Source: Chromatiaceae bacterium (lineage in GTDB: Bacteria > Pseudomonadota > Gammaproteobacteria > Chromatiales > Chromatiaceae). Taken from it: 64,000 nucleotides of DNA. Below, in pieces: positions 1 through 9,881 of this stretch. The stretch's first letter is position 1. Every line of letters starts with the position of its first letter. Both the position numbers and the translations under genes were made by a program. The notes below the pieces were generated by a model that had not been told where the DNA came from, made no database searches, and worked only from the letters and a program-made list of their open reading frames with translations. The DNA lies in NCBI GenBank assembly GCA_016714645.1, contig JADKCI010000005.1, positions 611,148 through 675,147 of the forward strand, read 5' to 3'.

Positions 1-400
1 CCGTACGATTCAGATCAGGCCCCTGGATAAAGATGCGGCCAATACCTCGTTCCGTCAACTCCCTGGCAAGCAAGATCAAAGCCGCGACGCCAGAGTCAAA
101 GACTTTGTTTACTCCTGTAAGATCGAGCACACAGCTAGTAATGCCCTCATCGGCTGTCTTTCCGATGGCGATGAGCTGAAAGATGCAGCGTAGGTCAAGC
201 GGACCCCTGATACGGATATACAAGACTCCCTCCTGGATGTCATAGTCAAGGTCCGCCGCAAGGGCCGTTGACTCCCAAGCAAAGCCGCGCCATGGTCCCG
301 ATCCCCATTCATCGCGGCCATATCCCAGCCCGACGGTTACCGCTTGGCGCCAATTGCCCCGGGGGGCGCGCTGTAAAGGTGGCAAAGACCATTGTTTCAT
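1..400 (-). CDS. STAS-domain protein, 3' end cut by window edge
   Basis: The minus-strand frame starts at an ATG (positions 398-400) with an AGGAGA ribosome site about 8 bases upstream, and runs open off the left edge, giving about 133 residues. The first ~50 residues are a Trp/Gly-rich extension. After that comes a fold typical of STAS/SpoIIAA anti-sigma-factor antagonists: a strand LYIRIRGPLDL, then LDLTGV, then FDSGVAAL. The Ser of the DSG motif is at the position phosphorylated in SpoIIAA-type proteins. A role in a partner-switching regulatory circuit is inferred from the family only; no anti-sigma kinase is visible here. The Crp/Fnr gene lies upstream on the same strand, about 160 bases away. 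Confidence 0.7.
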   Translation of the reverse strand, partial: MKQWSLPPLQRAPRGNWRQAVTVGLGYGRDEWGSGPWRGFAWESTALAADLDYDIQEGVLYIRIRGPLDLRCIFQLIAIGKTADEGITSCVLDLTGVNKVFDSGVAALILLARELTERGIGRIFIQGPDLNRT

Positions 401-560
401 ATCTAATTTCTCCTCGTGTGGTATTTAGGGCATTCCAATCTTTGTCCAGAGCAAAGGAGGAAGCCTGAAAATCCGCGATTGATCGATTCATCAACCGCAT
501 CCCGTGATATCGCAATTAAATCGCCGCCCGGCGCTGGATAGGCGCGTGACGATTAGGCCA

Positions 561-1283
561 TCAGCCAGGGGATAGGAGCCGAACCGATTCCCGCTTATCG
601 ACTGCGTAACACTCGCAGCACAATGCTTCGAGTTTCGGCCGGTCCAGTACCGTGATGTGGCCCCGGTAGTATTCGATCACGTCTTGCTTCTGCAAGCGGC
701 CGGCGGCTTCCGTGACCCCTTCGCGACGCACGCCGAGCATGTTGGCGATCAGCTCCTGGGTCATGATTAACTGGTTGCCAGGGAGGCGGTCAAGGGACAG
801 CAAAAGCCAGCGACACAATTGTTGATCGATGGAGTGATGGCGGTTGCAGACCGCTGTTTGGGCTACTTGGGTAATCAAGGCCTGGGTGTAGCGCAGCAAG
901 AGCACCAACAGGCTGCCGTAGTGGTTAACTTCATCCTTGAACCGCTTCCCTGGGAGCCGGTAGGCGAAACCGGCACTTTGGACGACGGCGCGGCAGGTAG
1001 TGGTTTGGCCGCCCGTAAAGAGGGCCATGCCGATCATGCCCTCGTATCCCACCACGGCGATCTCCGCGGAAGCGCCATTTGTCGTTAAATAAAGCAAGGA
1101 GACGATGGCGTCCGTCGGAAAATAGACGTGCTGCGCGACAGCCCCGGACTCTTGCAGAACTCGGCCCAGGGGCATGGGGGCCAATTCGAGGAAGGGGAAA
1201 ATGCGCTGCTGAACTTCCATAGGCAAGGCCGCCAGGAGGTGATTTTGTTGCGGCGAATGCGCATCGGATATTTCTGTGGCCAT
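561..1283 (-). CDS. Crp/Fnr-family transcriptional regulator
   Basis: This 240-residue cytoplasmic DNA-binding protein has an N-terminal cyclic-nucleotide-binding-like beta-roll (about residues 20-130, with the stretch IAVVGYEGMIGM) and a C-terminal winged helix-turn-helix (about 150-220). The recognition region reads MTQELIANMLGVRREGVTEA. The conserved CNRHHSIDQQLCRWLL helix marks a widespread proteobacterial Crp/Fnr subgroup that lacks the Fnr cysteine cluster, so it is probably not an oxygen sensor of Fnr type. The start is supported by a GGGAGG site 8 bases before the ATG. The effector and targets are unknown. Confidence 0.85.
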   Translation of the reverse strand: MATEISDAHSPQQNHLLAALPMEVQQRIFPFLELAPMPLGRVLQESGAVAQHVYFPTDAIVSLLYLTTNGASAEIAVVGYEGMIGMALFTGGQTTTCRAVVQSAGFAYRLPGKRFKDEVNHYGSLLVLLLRYTQALITQVAQTAVCNRHHSIDQQLCRWLLLSLDRLPGNQLIMTQELIANMLGVRREGVTEAAGRLQKQDVIEYYRGHITVLDRPKLEALCCECYAVDKRESVRLLSPG

Positions 1284-1464
1284 CGGGTTTGCCTCCCTTT
1301 TTTACTGCCGGGTTACTGGGCAGATTACCATTCAAAACGTCTGGTACGGGCTGTGCCGGGGTGATGAAGACCTTTTGTAGTAGCTGAAGTTTCGGCACGC
1401 TTTAATGGTGGAATGGATTCGTAAAGTTGACTATCCGTGGAAACACCCAGGGATGGCTGAGGAT

Positions 1465-1503
1465 AAAAAAACCCAGCAGACTCATGTCAATGCTGGGTTT
1501 TTT
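1465..1503. terminator. Bidirectional rho-independent terminator
   Basis: A perfect stem CCCAGCA / TGCTGGG with a 12-base loop is flanked by an A-run on the left and a T-run on the right, so it can work in both directions. No intact gene ends at it, which fits loss of a neighbouring gene. Confidence 0.85.
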
Positions 1504-1511
1504 GTTATCCT

Positions 1512-1599
1512 GTAGTGCCCCGATCAGCAGGATAGAATTTTCTAACATGCTGATTAATCTCTATAAGCTTCGTCATCATCCTGCGGATTGGGGCACTAC
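1512..1599. repeat. 88-bp imperfect palindrome, MITE-like
   Basis: The left arm (1512-1535) begins GTAGTGCCCCGATC. The reverse complement of the right arm (1577-1599) begins GTAGTGCCCCAATC, and the match continues through GCAGGAT with two differences. The interior is AT-rich compared with its surroundings. Terminal inverted repeats with no coding capacity fit a small non-autonomous mobile element, but no clear target duplication is visible. Confidence 0.45.
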
Positions 1600-1810
1600 C
1601 CGACGCCGGGTTGGCGGCATGGCGGTTCTTTGCTTTGCTGCTCGCTGGAGTGGCCTCGTGATGACCGAGATGACCACGCGCGCTGGTCGCAGCGCACGGC
1701 CGGGTGCCTTGGGCAGGCATGGCTCACTATGGCCCGCCGATCCAGCGCCGTCTGTCCGTTTCCGTACGGACGGCACCGGAGCGCCGCGCGCATAGTGCAG
1801 GCTGAGATAA

Positions 1811-1954
1811 CACGGCATCAGGTACCGCCGTGACGAAGCGGTGGTTGCAGCGGGCGTCGTCCACGAGGGCGCCGAAGCCGACGGCGACGTGATCACACTG
1901 GCCGACGACGCTCGGGGGCATGTGGTCGCCGCGAACCTGCCCCACCATCGTTGA
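1811..1954 (+). pseudogene. Possible 3' remnant of an unidentified gene
   Basis: After a stop at 1808-1810 a frame of about 47 residues runs to a TGA at 1952-1954 and reads like the end of a normal protein (DGDVITLADDARGH). It has no start codon of its own in a good context. It ends about 80 bases before the transaldolase and may be what is left of an upstream operon partner. I do not recognise the family. Confidence 0.25.
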
Positions 1955-2034
1955 TCAACATCAAGGATCGGGCCGCGGCGGAGCAGTGGATTACGGCCTG
2001 ACCCTCGCAAGGGCTACGCTACCCAGGAGTGACG

Positions 2035-3114
2035 ATGAACGCCAACACGAAGAAACTGTACGACCTGGGCCAGAGCCTGTGGGTCGACAACATCAGCCGC
2101 GAGATGCTCGTGCAGGGCACCCTGGCGCGCTACATCGCCGACTGGTCGGTAACCGGGTTGACGTCGAATCCGACGATCTTCGAGCACGCGATCGGCCACG
2201 GCCGCCGCTACGACGAGGCGATCGCCGCGCGGGCAGGGCGCGGCGAAACCGCCGAGGACCTGTTTTTCGCGCTGGCGCTGGAGGACCTGAAGGCGGCGGC
2301 CGACCTGTTCCGCCCGGTCTTCGCTGCTAGCAAAGGCGTCGACGGCTGGGTCTCGCTCGAGGTCTCGCCCCTGCTGGCGGACGACAGCGCGAAGACGATC
2401 CATGCGGCGGCCGGGCTGCACAGGGCGGCGGGCCTGCCCAATCTCTTCATCAAGATCCCGGGCACGCCCGCCGGCGCCGCGGCTATCGAGGCATCGATAT
2501 TCGCCGGCGTGGCCGTCAACGTGACCCTGCTCTTCTCGCGCGAACAGTACCTGGCGGCCGCCGAGGCCTATCTGCGCGGCATCGAACGCCGTCTCGCGGC
2601 CGGCCTGGACCCCCAGGTGGCGTCGGTCGCCTCGCTGTTCGTCAGCCGCTGGGACGTAGCAGTAAAAGACGCCGTTTCGCCGGCCCTTCACAACCGTCTG
2701 GGCATTGCGATCGCGATGCGCACCTACCAGGTCTACCGCGACCTGCTGGAATCGCCACGCTGGCAACGCCTGGCCGTGGCCGGCGCCCGCCCGCAGCGGC
2801 TACTGTGGGCCAGCACCGGCACCAAGGACCCCGCGGCGCCCGAGACGCTGTACGTCGAGGCCCTGGCGGCACCCGACACCATCAACACAATTCCCGAGAA
2901 GACCTTGCAGGCCTTTGCCGATCACGGCCAGGTCGGTGCGCCGCTGCCGGCCGATGGCGGCGATGCGCACGCCGTGCTGGAGGCGTTCAGGCGCGAAGGC
3001 GTCGACACCGACGCCCTGGCCGCGCGCTTGCAGCGCGAAGGCGCCGATGCCTTCGCGGTCTCGTGGCGGACACTACTGGCACGCATCCTGGAAAAGGTGG
3101 CTCACTTTCATTGA
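2035..3114 (+). CDS. tal: Transaldolase
   Basis: Transaldolase moves a dihydroxyacetone unit between sugar phosphates in the non-oxidative pentose phosphate pathway. The motif SVTGLTSNPTIFEHAI lies near residue 40, and the Schiff-base lysine lies in NLFIKIPGTP (about residue 140). The late ASTGTKDP motif is also present. The length of about 359 residues fits the long class found in actinobacteria, cyanobacteria and some proteobacteria. A GTG at 2029 is in frame, but it lies inside the AGGAG ribosome site (2025-2029), so the ATG at 2035 is the better start. It converges with ychF. Confidence 0.93.
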   Translation: MNANTKKLYDLGQSLWVDNISREMLVQGTLARYIADWSVTGLTSNPTIFEHAIGHGRRYDEAIAARAGRGETAEDLFFALALEDLKAAADLFRPVFAASKGVDGWVSLEVSPLLADDSAKTIHAAAGLHRAAGLPNLFIKIPGTPAGAAAIEASIFAGVAVNVTLLFSREQYLAAAEAYLRGIERRLAAGLDPQVASVASLFVSRWDVAVKDAVSPALHNRLGIAIAMRTYQVYRDLLESPRWQRLAVAGARPQRLLWASTGTKDPAAPETLYVEALAAPDTINTIPEKTLQAFADHGQVGAPLPADGGDAHAVLEAFRREGVDTDALAARLQREGADAFAVSWRTLLARILEKVAHFH

Positions 3115-3249
3115 CACATTCCGGTCGCCTTCGAGGACAGAATCCACCCAGGCTTCCCAGTCGCCCCTTGCGACGCACGCGGTCGAGGAAGTGCCTCTGC
3201 CAGTTCGGCCTGTTTGGCCTCGATGCTGACCTTCTTGCGGGAATCCCCT

Positions 3250-4341
<1,092 letters not shown>

Positions 4342-4509
4342 GGCGTTGACTGAGCTCGTAAAGTCTGAAGGGGAGAAGGAAGAGAACGGAGGATGGGGGC
4401 GGCGGCCGGTCGGGATCTCGACCTGGACGCCAGAGTCCCGCGGCTTGACCAGGCGCGGGGGGCGCCGTCATGACGACCCGACGCCCAGACCTCCCCGCGC
4501 GACCGGCCC

Positions 4510-5994
4510 CTAATCCTTGGAGTTGCGTTTGTAAACGTCCTCGAAACGCACGATGTCGTCCTCGCCCAGGTAGGAGCCGGATTGGACCTCAATGATCTCG
4601 AGGGGTAGGGAACCGGGGTTCTCCAGGCGATGCTTGGCGCCCACGGGGATGTAGGTGGACTGATTCTCGGTCAGGAGGAAGACGCGGTCCTCGTTGGTCA
4701 CGCGAGCGGTGCCGGAGACCACGATCCAGTGCTCGGCGCGGTGATGATGCATCTGCAGGGATAGGGTCTCACCGGGCTTGACGGTGAGACGCTTGACCTG
4801 GTAACGCTCGCCATGGTCGATGGACTCGAAATCGCCCCAGGGGCGATGGGAACGCTGGTGATGACGCAGTTCACGCCGCTGCTCGCGGCGGAGGTGCTGG
4901 GTGACCGCCTTGACATCCTGGGCGTGCTCCTTGCTGACCACTAGCACGGCATCCGGGGTCTCGACCACCACCAGGCCATCGACCCCGATGAGGGCCACCA
5001 TCCGATGCCGGGCTACCAGCAGATTATTGTGGGCATTGTGGACGAAGGCGTCGCCATCCAGGACATTGCCCTCTTCGTCCTGATCCCGCACCTCCCAGAG
5101 TGACGACCAGGCCCCGACATCGGACCAGCCTACGGCCAGGGCCAGTACCAGGGCCGAGGCGCCGGGGGCAGCCTTCTCCTCTGACAGGTGCTCCATGACG
5201 GCATAGTCGATGGAATCGCTGGGACAGGCATGGAAGCTGTCCGGGTCCAGGCGCAGGAAGATGCCTTCACTTTCACCCTGGGCGACGGCACGGGCGGCGG
5301 CATCCGTGATATCGGGCCGGAATTGGTGAATCAGGCTTAACCACACCGAGGCCCTCATCATGAAGAGGCCGCTGTTCCAAAAGTAGTCGCCGGATTCCAG
5401 ATAGGCCAGGGCCGTCTCCGCGTCCGGCTTCTCGACGAAGGCGCGCAAGCCAAAGGCGGACCCCGCCAGATCCGGCGCCACGATGGTGTCGCCCTGGCGG
5501 ATGTAGCCATAGCCGGTCTCCGGCTTGGTCGGCACGATGCCGAAGGTCACCACATGACCCTGGGCGGCCAGGGTGAAGCCATCCGCCACCACCCGGCGGA
5601 AGCCCGCCTCGTCGCGCATGGTGTGATCCGCCGGCATGACCAGCAGCACCGGGTCCTGGCCCTCGCGGCTGGCGACCAGGGCCGCGGCGGTAAGGGCCGG
5701 GGCCGTGTTGCGCCCCTCGGGCTCCAGGATGATTGACGCTGGCTCCCGATGGATGAGGCGGAATTGCTCGGCGACCAGGAAACGATGCCCCTCGTTGCAG
5801 ACCACCACGGCGTCCGCGACCCCGATGCCGAGACGCGGATGCTCGCGATCGAGCCCATCGAGCCGGCGCACCGTCCCCTGCAACATGGTGTGCTCGCTGG
5901 TCAGGGGCAGAAACTGCTTGGGGTAGGCCTCCCGCGACAGGGGCCAGAGACGGGTGCCGGAGCCGCCAGACAGGATCACGGGTTGCAGGCGCAT
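4510..5994 (-). CDS. manC: Mannose-1-phosphate guanylyltransferase / mannose-6-phosphate isomerase
   Basis: This bifunctional 494-residue enzyme makes GDP-mannose for exopolysaccharide or lipopolysaccharide. The N-terminal nucleotidyltransferase carries LSGGSGTRLWPLSREAYPKQ (residues 8-27). The central part has the MEHLSE and VGWSDVGAWSSLWE motifs of the family. The C-terminal cupin (type II phosphomannose isomerase) has GETLSLQMHHHRAEHW with the metal-binding histidines. The length matches AlgA/ManC/XanB. It is divergent from gcvT, with a 165-base shared upstream region. Confidence 0.93.
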   Translation of the reverse strand: MRLQPVILSGGSGTRLWPLSREAYPKQFLPLTSEHTMLQGTVRRLDGLDREHPRLGIGVADAVVVCNEGHRFLVAEQFRLIHREPASIILEPEGRNTAPALTAAALVASREGQDPVLLVMPADHTMRDEAGFRRVVADGFTLAAQGHVVTFGIVPTKPETGYGYIRQGDTIVAPDLAGSAFGLRAFVEKPDAETALAYLESGDYFWNSGLFMMRASVWLSLIHQFRPDITDAAARAVAQGESEGIFLRLDPDSFHACPSDSIDYAVMEHLSEEKAAPGASALVLALAVGWSDVGAWSSLWEVRDQDEEGNVLDGDAFVHNAHNNLLVARHRMVALIGVDGLVVVETPDAVLVVSKEHAQDVKAVTQHLRREQRRELRHHQRSHRPWGDFESIDHGERYQVKRLTVKPGETLSLQMHHHRAEHWIVVSGTARVTNEDRVFLLTENQSTYIPVGAKHRLENPGSLPLEIIEVQSGSYLGEDDIVRFEDVYKRNSKD

Positions 5995-6159
5995 GGATTC
6001 GCTTCCTGGTAAGGATCAACAGAGGCTGGGATTATACCTGCCTGGCAGACAATCGGGTTCCCGTTCCGAGGAAGTTTGACCGGGTGCCGCGTCCTGCTCT
6101 TCCCTTTTCGGCCATCTGACGGCATCCTTCACCCTCATTGCCAATTGGAGAAGCCCACC

Positions 6160-7272
6160 ATGGGTCATCGCACCCCCCTTTTCGCGGAACATGAACGCCT
6201 GGGCGCCCGCATCGTGCCCTTTGGCGGCTGGGACATGCCGCTGCATTACGGCTCCCAGATCGAGGAGCACCTGGCGGTGCGCGCCCGGGCGGGAATGTTT
6301 GATATCAGCCACATGCGGGCCCTCGATATTACCGGGGCCGGGGCGCGGGACTTTTTGCGCAGGCTGCTGGCCAATGACGTGGCGCGGCTCCGGGAGCCCG
6401 GCAAGGCCCTCTATAGCTGCATGCTGAACGCGCGCGGTGGCGTCCTGGACGATCTCATCGTCTATTTCCGGGGGCCGGAACGCTACCGATTGGTGGTCAA
6501 CGCGGGGACCGCGGACCTGGATCTGGCCTGGATACAAACCCAGGCCCAGGGCTGGGAGGTCGCCATCCAGCCCCGGACGGACCTGGCCATGATCGCGGTG
6601 CAGGGGCCCGAGGCGCGACGGTTGGCGACCCCGCATCTGCCGCTGGCACTGCAAGGGCCGGCCCTGGCCCTGGCACCCTTTTTCGGGGTCGGCGACCCGG
6701 ATCAGGACTGGTTCGTCGCCCGCACCGGCTACACCGGCGAGGATGGCTTCGAGATCATGCTGCGGGCGGATTGGGCGGCGGGCCTCTGGCAGGCCCTGGT
6801 GGCGGACGGGGTGGTCCCCTCTGGTCTGGGGGCGCGGGATACCCTGCGCCTGGAGGCGGGGATGAATCTCTATGGCCAGGACATGGACGGGGACACCAGT
6901 CCCCTGGAGGCCGGGCTCGACTGGACCCTGGCCTGGGAACCCGCCGAGCGCGACTTCATCGGCCGCGCGGCCCTGGAGGCACGGCGGACCGCCGGGGGCT
7001 TGAGCCGCTTTGTCGGTCTGCTGCTCACGGGGCGTGGCGTCCTGCGCGCCCATCAAAGGGTACTGGTGGGGGGTCACGAGGCGGGGATCACCACCTCCGG
7101 CGGTTACGCCCCCAGCCTGCAACGATCCATCGCCCTGGCCCGCCTAGCACCCGGCATCGCCTTGGACAGTGGCGACCGGTGCGAGGTGGATATCCGTGGC
7201 AAGCCGACGGCGGCCAGGCTGGTCAAGCCACCCTTCGTGCGTCAAGGTACCATCCGCATCGACTTGGATTAA
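6160..7272 (+). CDS. gcvT: Glycine cleavage system T protein (aminomethyltransferase)
   Basis: GcvT transfers the aminomethyl carbon from the lipoylated H protein to tetrahydrofolate, releasing ammonia. The start MGHRTPLFAEH is preceded by a TTGGAGAA ribosome site, which makes it better than the in-frame ATG 84 bases upstream. The protein has 370 residues. Motifs include VPFGGWDMPLHYG, GMFDISHM, YTGEDGFEI and LEAGMNLYGQDMD. It is the first gene of the gcv operon. No glycine riboswitch could be recognised in the 165 bases before it. Confidence 0.95.
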   Translation: MGHRTPLFAEHERLGARIVPFGGWDMPLHYGSQIEEHLAVRARAGMFDISHMRALDITGAGARDFLRRLLANDVARLREPGKALYSCMLNARGGVLDDLIVYFRGPERYRLVVNAGTADLDLAWIQTQAQGWEVAIQPRTDLAMIAVQGPEARRLATPHLPLALQGPALALAPFFGVGDPDQDWFVARTGYTGEDGFEIMLRADWAAGLWQALVADGVVPSGLGARDTLRLEAGMNLYGQDMDGDTSPLEAGLDWTLAWEPAERDFIGRAALEARRTAGGLSRFVGLLLTGRGVLRAHQRVLVGGHEAGITTSGGYAPSLQRSIALARLAPGIALDSGDRCEVDIRGKPTAARLVKPPFVRQGTIRIDLD

Positions 7273-7335
7273 AATCGCCGGGTTCGGGACCCTTGGTCCC
7301 ACATCGACAAGCAACCCTATCAGGAGGAGACCCCC

Positions 7336-7725
7336 ATGAGCCAAGTGCCCAGCGAGCTGAGATATACCAAGGATCACGAATGGGCCCGGGACAATGGCGA
7401 CGGCACCCTGACCGTCGGCATCACCGACCATGCCCAGGAGGCCCTGGGGGACCTGGTCTTCGTCGAGGTGCCGGAGCCGGGACGCGAGGTTGCCGTGGGC
7501 GAGGCCTGCGCCGTGGTCGAATCCGTCAAGGCCGCCTCGGATATCTTCAGTCCATTGGCGGGCACCGTGGCCGAGGTCAATGGCGCCCTGGCCGATACCC
7601 CGGAACGCATCAACGAGGACCCCTATGGCGAGGGCTGGATCTTCAAACTCTCCCCGTCCGACGGGTCCGCCTTTGCCGGCCTGCTGGACGCGGACGCCTA
7701 TGCCCGCCTCCTGGACGACGACTAA
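7336..7725 (+). CDS. gcvH: Glycine cleavage system H protein
   Basis: This 129-residue lipoyl carrier shuttles the methylamine group between the P, T and L proteins. The lipoylated lysine is K65 in VVESVKAASDI. The family motifs GITDHAQEALGD and EDPYGEGW are present. A GGAGGAG ribosome site precedes the start. It lies 63 bases after gcvT and 14 bases before gcvPA. Confidence 0.96.
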   Translation: MSQVPSELRYTKDHEWARDNGDGTLTVGITDHAQEALGDLVFVEVPEPGREVAVGEACAVVESVKAASDIFSPLAGTVAEVNGALADTPERINEDPYGEGWIFKLSPSDGSAFAGLLDADAYARLLDDD

Positions 7726-7739
7726 CCCGAGCGACACCC

Positions 7740-9137
7740 ATGCCGTTCATCCCCCACACCCCCGATCAGGTGGCGGCCATGCTGGCGGTCATCGGCGTCG
7801 AGGATATTGATGACCTCTTCGACGAGATTCCCGCGCACCTGCGGGCGGGGGAGCTGAAGGGCATCCCCGCGGCCCTGCCGGAGATGGAGGTCGGTCGCCT
7901 GATGGCGGCCCGGGCGCGGGCGGACGGCCAGCCGCTCTGCTTCATCGGCGCCGGCGCCTATGACCACCACATCCCGGCCGTGGTCTGGCAACTGGTCGCG
8001 CGAGGTGAACTCTACAGTGCCTACACCCCCTATCAGGCCGAGGCCAGCCAGGGCACCCTGCAGATCCTCTACGAATTCCAGTCCATGATGACGGCCCTGA
8101 CCGCCCTGGACGTCTCCAACGCCTCCCTGTACGACGGGGCCTCGGCCCTGGCGGAGGCCATCCTGATGGCGGTACGCGCCAATCGGCACGGCAAGGCCCG
8201 ACGGGTCCTGGTGCCGCGCGGCCTGCACCCGCGCTATCGGGCCGTGGCGCGGGCCATCGTCGGCCAGCAGGACATCGAACTGGTGGAGGTGCCCTTCGAC
8301 CCCGCCGGCGGCCACCTGACCCTGGAGGCCCTGACGCCCTTCGCCGCGGAACCCTTCGCCGCCCTGGTGGTCCCCCAGCCCAACTTTTTCGGCGTCCTGG
8401 AGGAGGTCGATGAACTGACCGACTGGGCCCAGGCCCAGGGCGCCCTGGTCATCGGCGTCGTCAATCCCGTCGCCCTGGCCCTGCTGTCGCCGCCGGGCGA
8501 CTGGGGACAAAATGGCGCCGATATCGCCTGTGGCGAGGCCCAGCCCCTGGGCATGCCCCTGGCCTCCGGGGGGCCCTATGCCGGTTTCCTCTGCTGCAAG
8601 GCGGCCCTGATGCGGCAATTGCCGGGGCGCATCGCGGGCCGCACCCTGGACCTGGAGGGCAAGCCGGGCTTTACCCTCACCCTCCAGGCCCGGGAGCAGC
8701 ACATCCGCCGCTCCCGCGCCACCTCCAACATCTGCACCAACCAGGGCCTGCTAGTCACCGCCGCGACCATCCACCTGGCCCTGCTGGGGGCGGAGGGGCT
8801 GGCGCGGACCGCCGCCGCATGTCATACCAATACCCGGCGGCTGTCCGCCAGCCTGTGCGCGACCCCCGGGGTGGAGCCCATCTTTGATCGGCCCTGCTTT
8901 CACGAGCAGGCCCTGCGGCTGCCCGCGCCCGCGGCGGATGTGCTACGCTCCCTCGCCGCGCATAACATCCTGGGTGGCTTCGATCTGGGGACGGATTACC
9001 CGGAACTCGGCCCGGCGATCCTGGTCTGTGCCACCGAGTTGCGCGCGGAAGAGGATATCGCGGCCTACGCCACCAAGCTGGCGCGCGTCATCGCCACTCG
9101 TACCCAGGCCCGCTGCCCGGTTGAACCCAAATTTTGA
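7740..9137 (+). CDS. gcvPA: Glycine dehydrogenase (decarboxylating) subunit 1
   Basis: This is the N-terminal half of a split P protein (465 residues), which with GcvPB decarboxylates glycine. The start MPFIPHTPDQ matches the family start MPFIPHT. The motifs CFIGAGAYDHHIPAVV, YQAEASQGTLQ and SNICTNQGLL are conserved. The PLP lysine is on the other subunit. The open frame extends far upstream inside gcvT and gcvH in the same phase, but that part is a shadow. Confidence 0.95.
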   Translation: MPFIPHTPDQVAAMLAVIGVEDIDDLFDEIPAHLRAGELKGIPAALPEMEVGRLMAARARADGQPLCFIGAGAYDHHIPAVVWQLVARGELYSAYTPYQAEASQGTLQILYEFQSMMTALTALDVSNASLYDGASALAEAILMAVRANRHGKARRVLVPRGLHPRYRAVARAIVGQQDIELVEVPFDPAGGHLTLEALTPFAAEPFAALVVPQPNFFGVLEEVDELTDWAQAQGALVIGVVNPVALALLSPPGDWGQNGADIACGEAQPLGMPLASGGPYAGFLCCKAALMRQLPGRIAGRTLDLEGKPGFTLTLQAREQHIRRSRATSNICTNQGLLVTAATIHLALLGAEGLARTAAACHTNTRRLSASLCATPGVEPIFDRPCFHEQALRLPAPAADVLRSLAAHNILGGFDLGTDYPELGPAILVCATELRAEEDIAAYATKLARVIATRTQARCPVEPKF

Positions 9138-9194
9138 TCCTTGCCCCTTAATCCCCAGGCAGTCCAAGCCTTCACCCAACCCAGGAGACCCGCA

Positions 9195-9695
9195 ATGGCC
9201 CAAACCGCCCTTCAAGGCAACCCCGTCCAGCTCTCCGGCGATCTGCCCGCCGTCGGTTCCAGCGCTCCGGACTTTTCCCTCACTGCTGGCGACCTGAGCG
9301 ATGTCAGCCTAGCGAGCTACGCCGGCAAGAAGAAGCTGCTCAATATCGTGCCCAGTCTGGACACCGGCGTCTGCGCCGCTTCAACCAAGAAGTTCAACGA
9401 CATGATGGCCGGCCGCGCCGATGCCGTCGCCCTGGTCATCTCCGCCGACCTGCCCTTTGCCTCCGGCCGCTTCTGTAGCGCCGAGGGCATCACCAACGTC
9501 ATCAACCTGTCCATGATGCGGTCCCGCAACTTCGCCAAGGACTACGGCGTCCTTATCAACGATGGCCCCCTGGCGGGCATCACGGCCCGCGCCGTGGTCG
9601 TCCTGGATGCCAACAACCAGGTCGTCTACACGCAATTGGTGCCCGAGATCACCCAGGAACCAGATTACGACGCGGCCATGGCGGCCCTCGGCTGA
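9195..9695 (+). CDS. tpx: Thiol peroxidase (Tpx, atypical 2-Cys peroxiredoxin)
   Basis: Tpx reduces hydrogen peroxide and organic peroxides using thioredoxin. The peroxidatic cysteine is C60 in PSLDTGVCAASTKKF, and the resolving cysteine is C94 in ASGRFCSAEG. The length of 166 residues is standard. The start MAQTALQGNPV has a CCAGGAG site upstream, so the longer in-frame start at 9141 is not needed. It sits between gcvPA and gcvPB, 57 bases after the first and 186 before the second, and so interrupts the usual gcvPA-gcvPB pair. Confidence 0.95.
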   Translation: MAQTALQGNPVQLSGDLPAVGSSAPDFSLTAGDLSDVSLASYAGKKKLLNIVPSLDTGVCAASTKKFNDMMAGRADAVALVISADLPFASGRFCSAEGITNVINLSMMRSRNFAKDYGVLINDGPLAGITARAVVVLDANNQVVYTQLVPEITQEPDYDAAMAALG

Positions 9696-9881
9696 TCCCT
9701 GGCTCGATGACCAGTCCTGGGAGCGAACCCTTTGCCGCGCGGCGGCGAGCGGCGGCGAGCAGCACCGGCCATTGCTCCCAGGGACCCCTGGCCTGCCTTT
9801 CGGGGTGAAGGCCAGGTTTCGAGGCTAACTCGGGGCGGCCAGCCCAATTCGGTCGCCCCCCTGCCCTATCCCGGACCCAAG

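Larger units (their letters stand above)
1284..2034. other. Gene-poor stretch between regulator and transaldolase
   Basis: No convincing intact gene lies in this 0.75 kb. It holds a strong hairpin terminator, an 88-bp imperfect palindrome and a short reading frame ending at 1954 that looks like a gene tail. These are listed separately. The short overlapping frames on both strands here show no recognisable domain. Confidence 0.5.

Noticed and set aside
5995..6159. Glycine riboswitch upstream of gcvT
   Set aside because: I looked for the conserved glycine aptamer elements and did not find them. A covariance-model search would decide.
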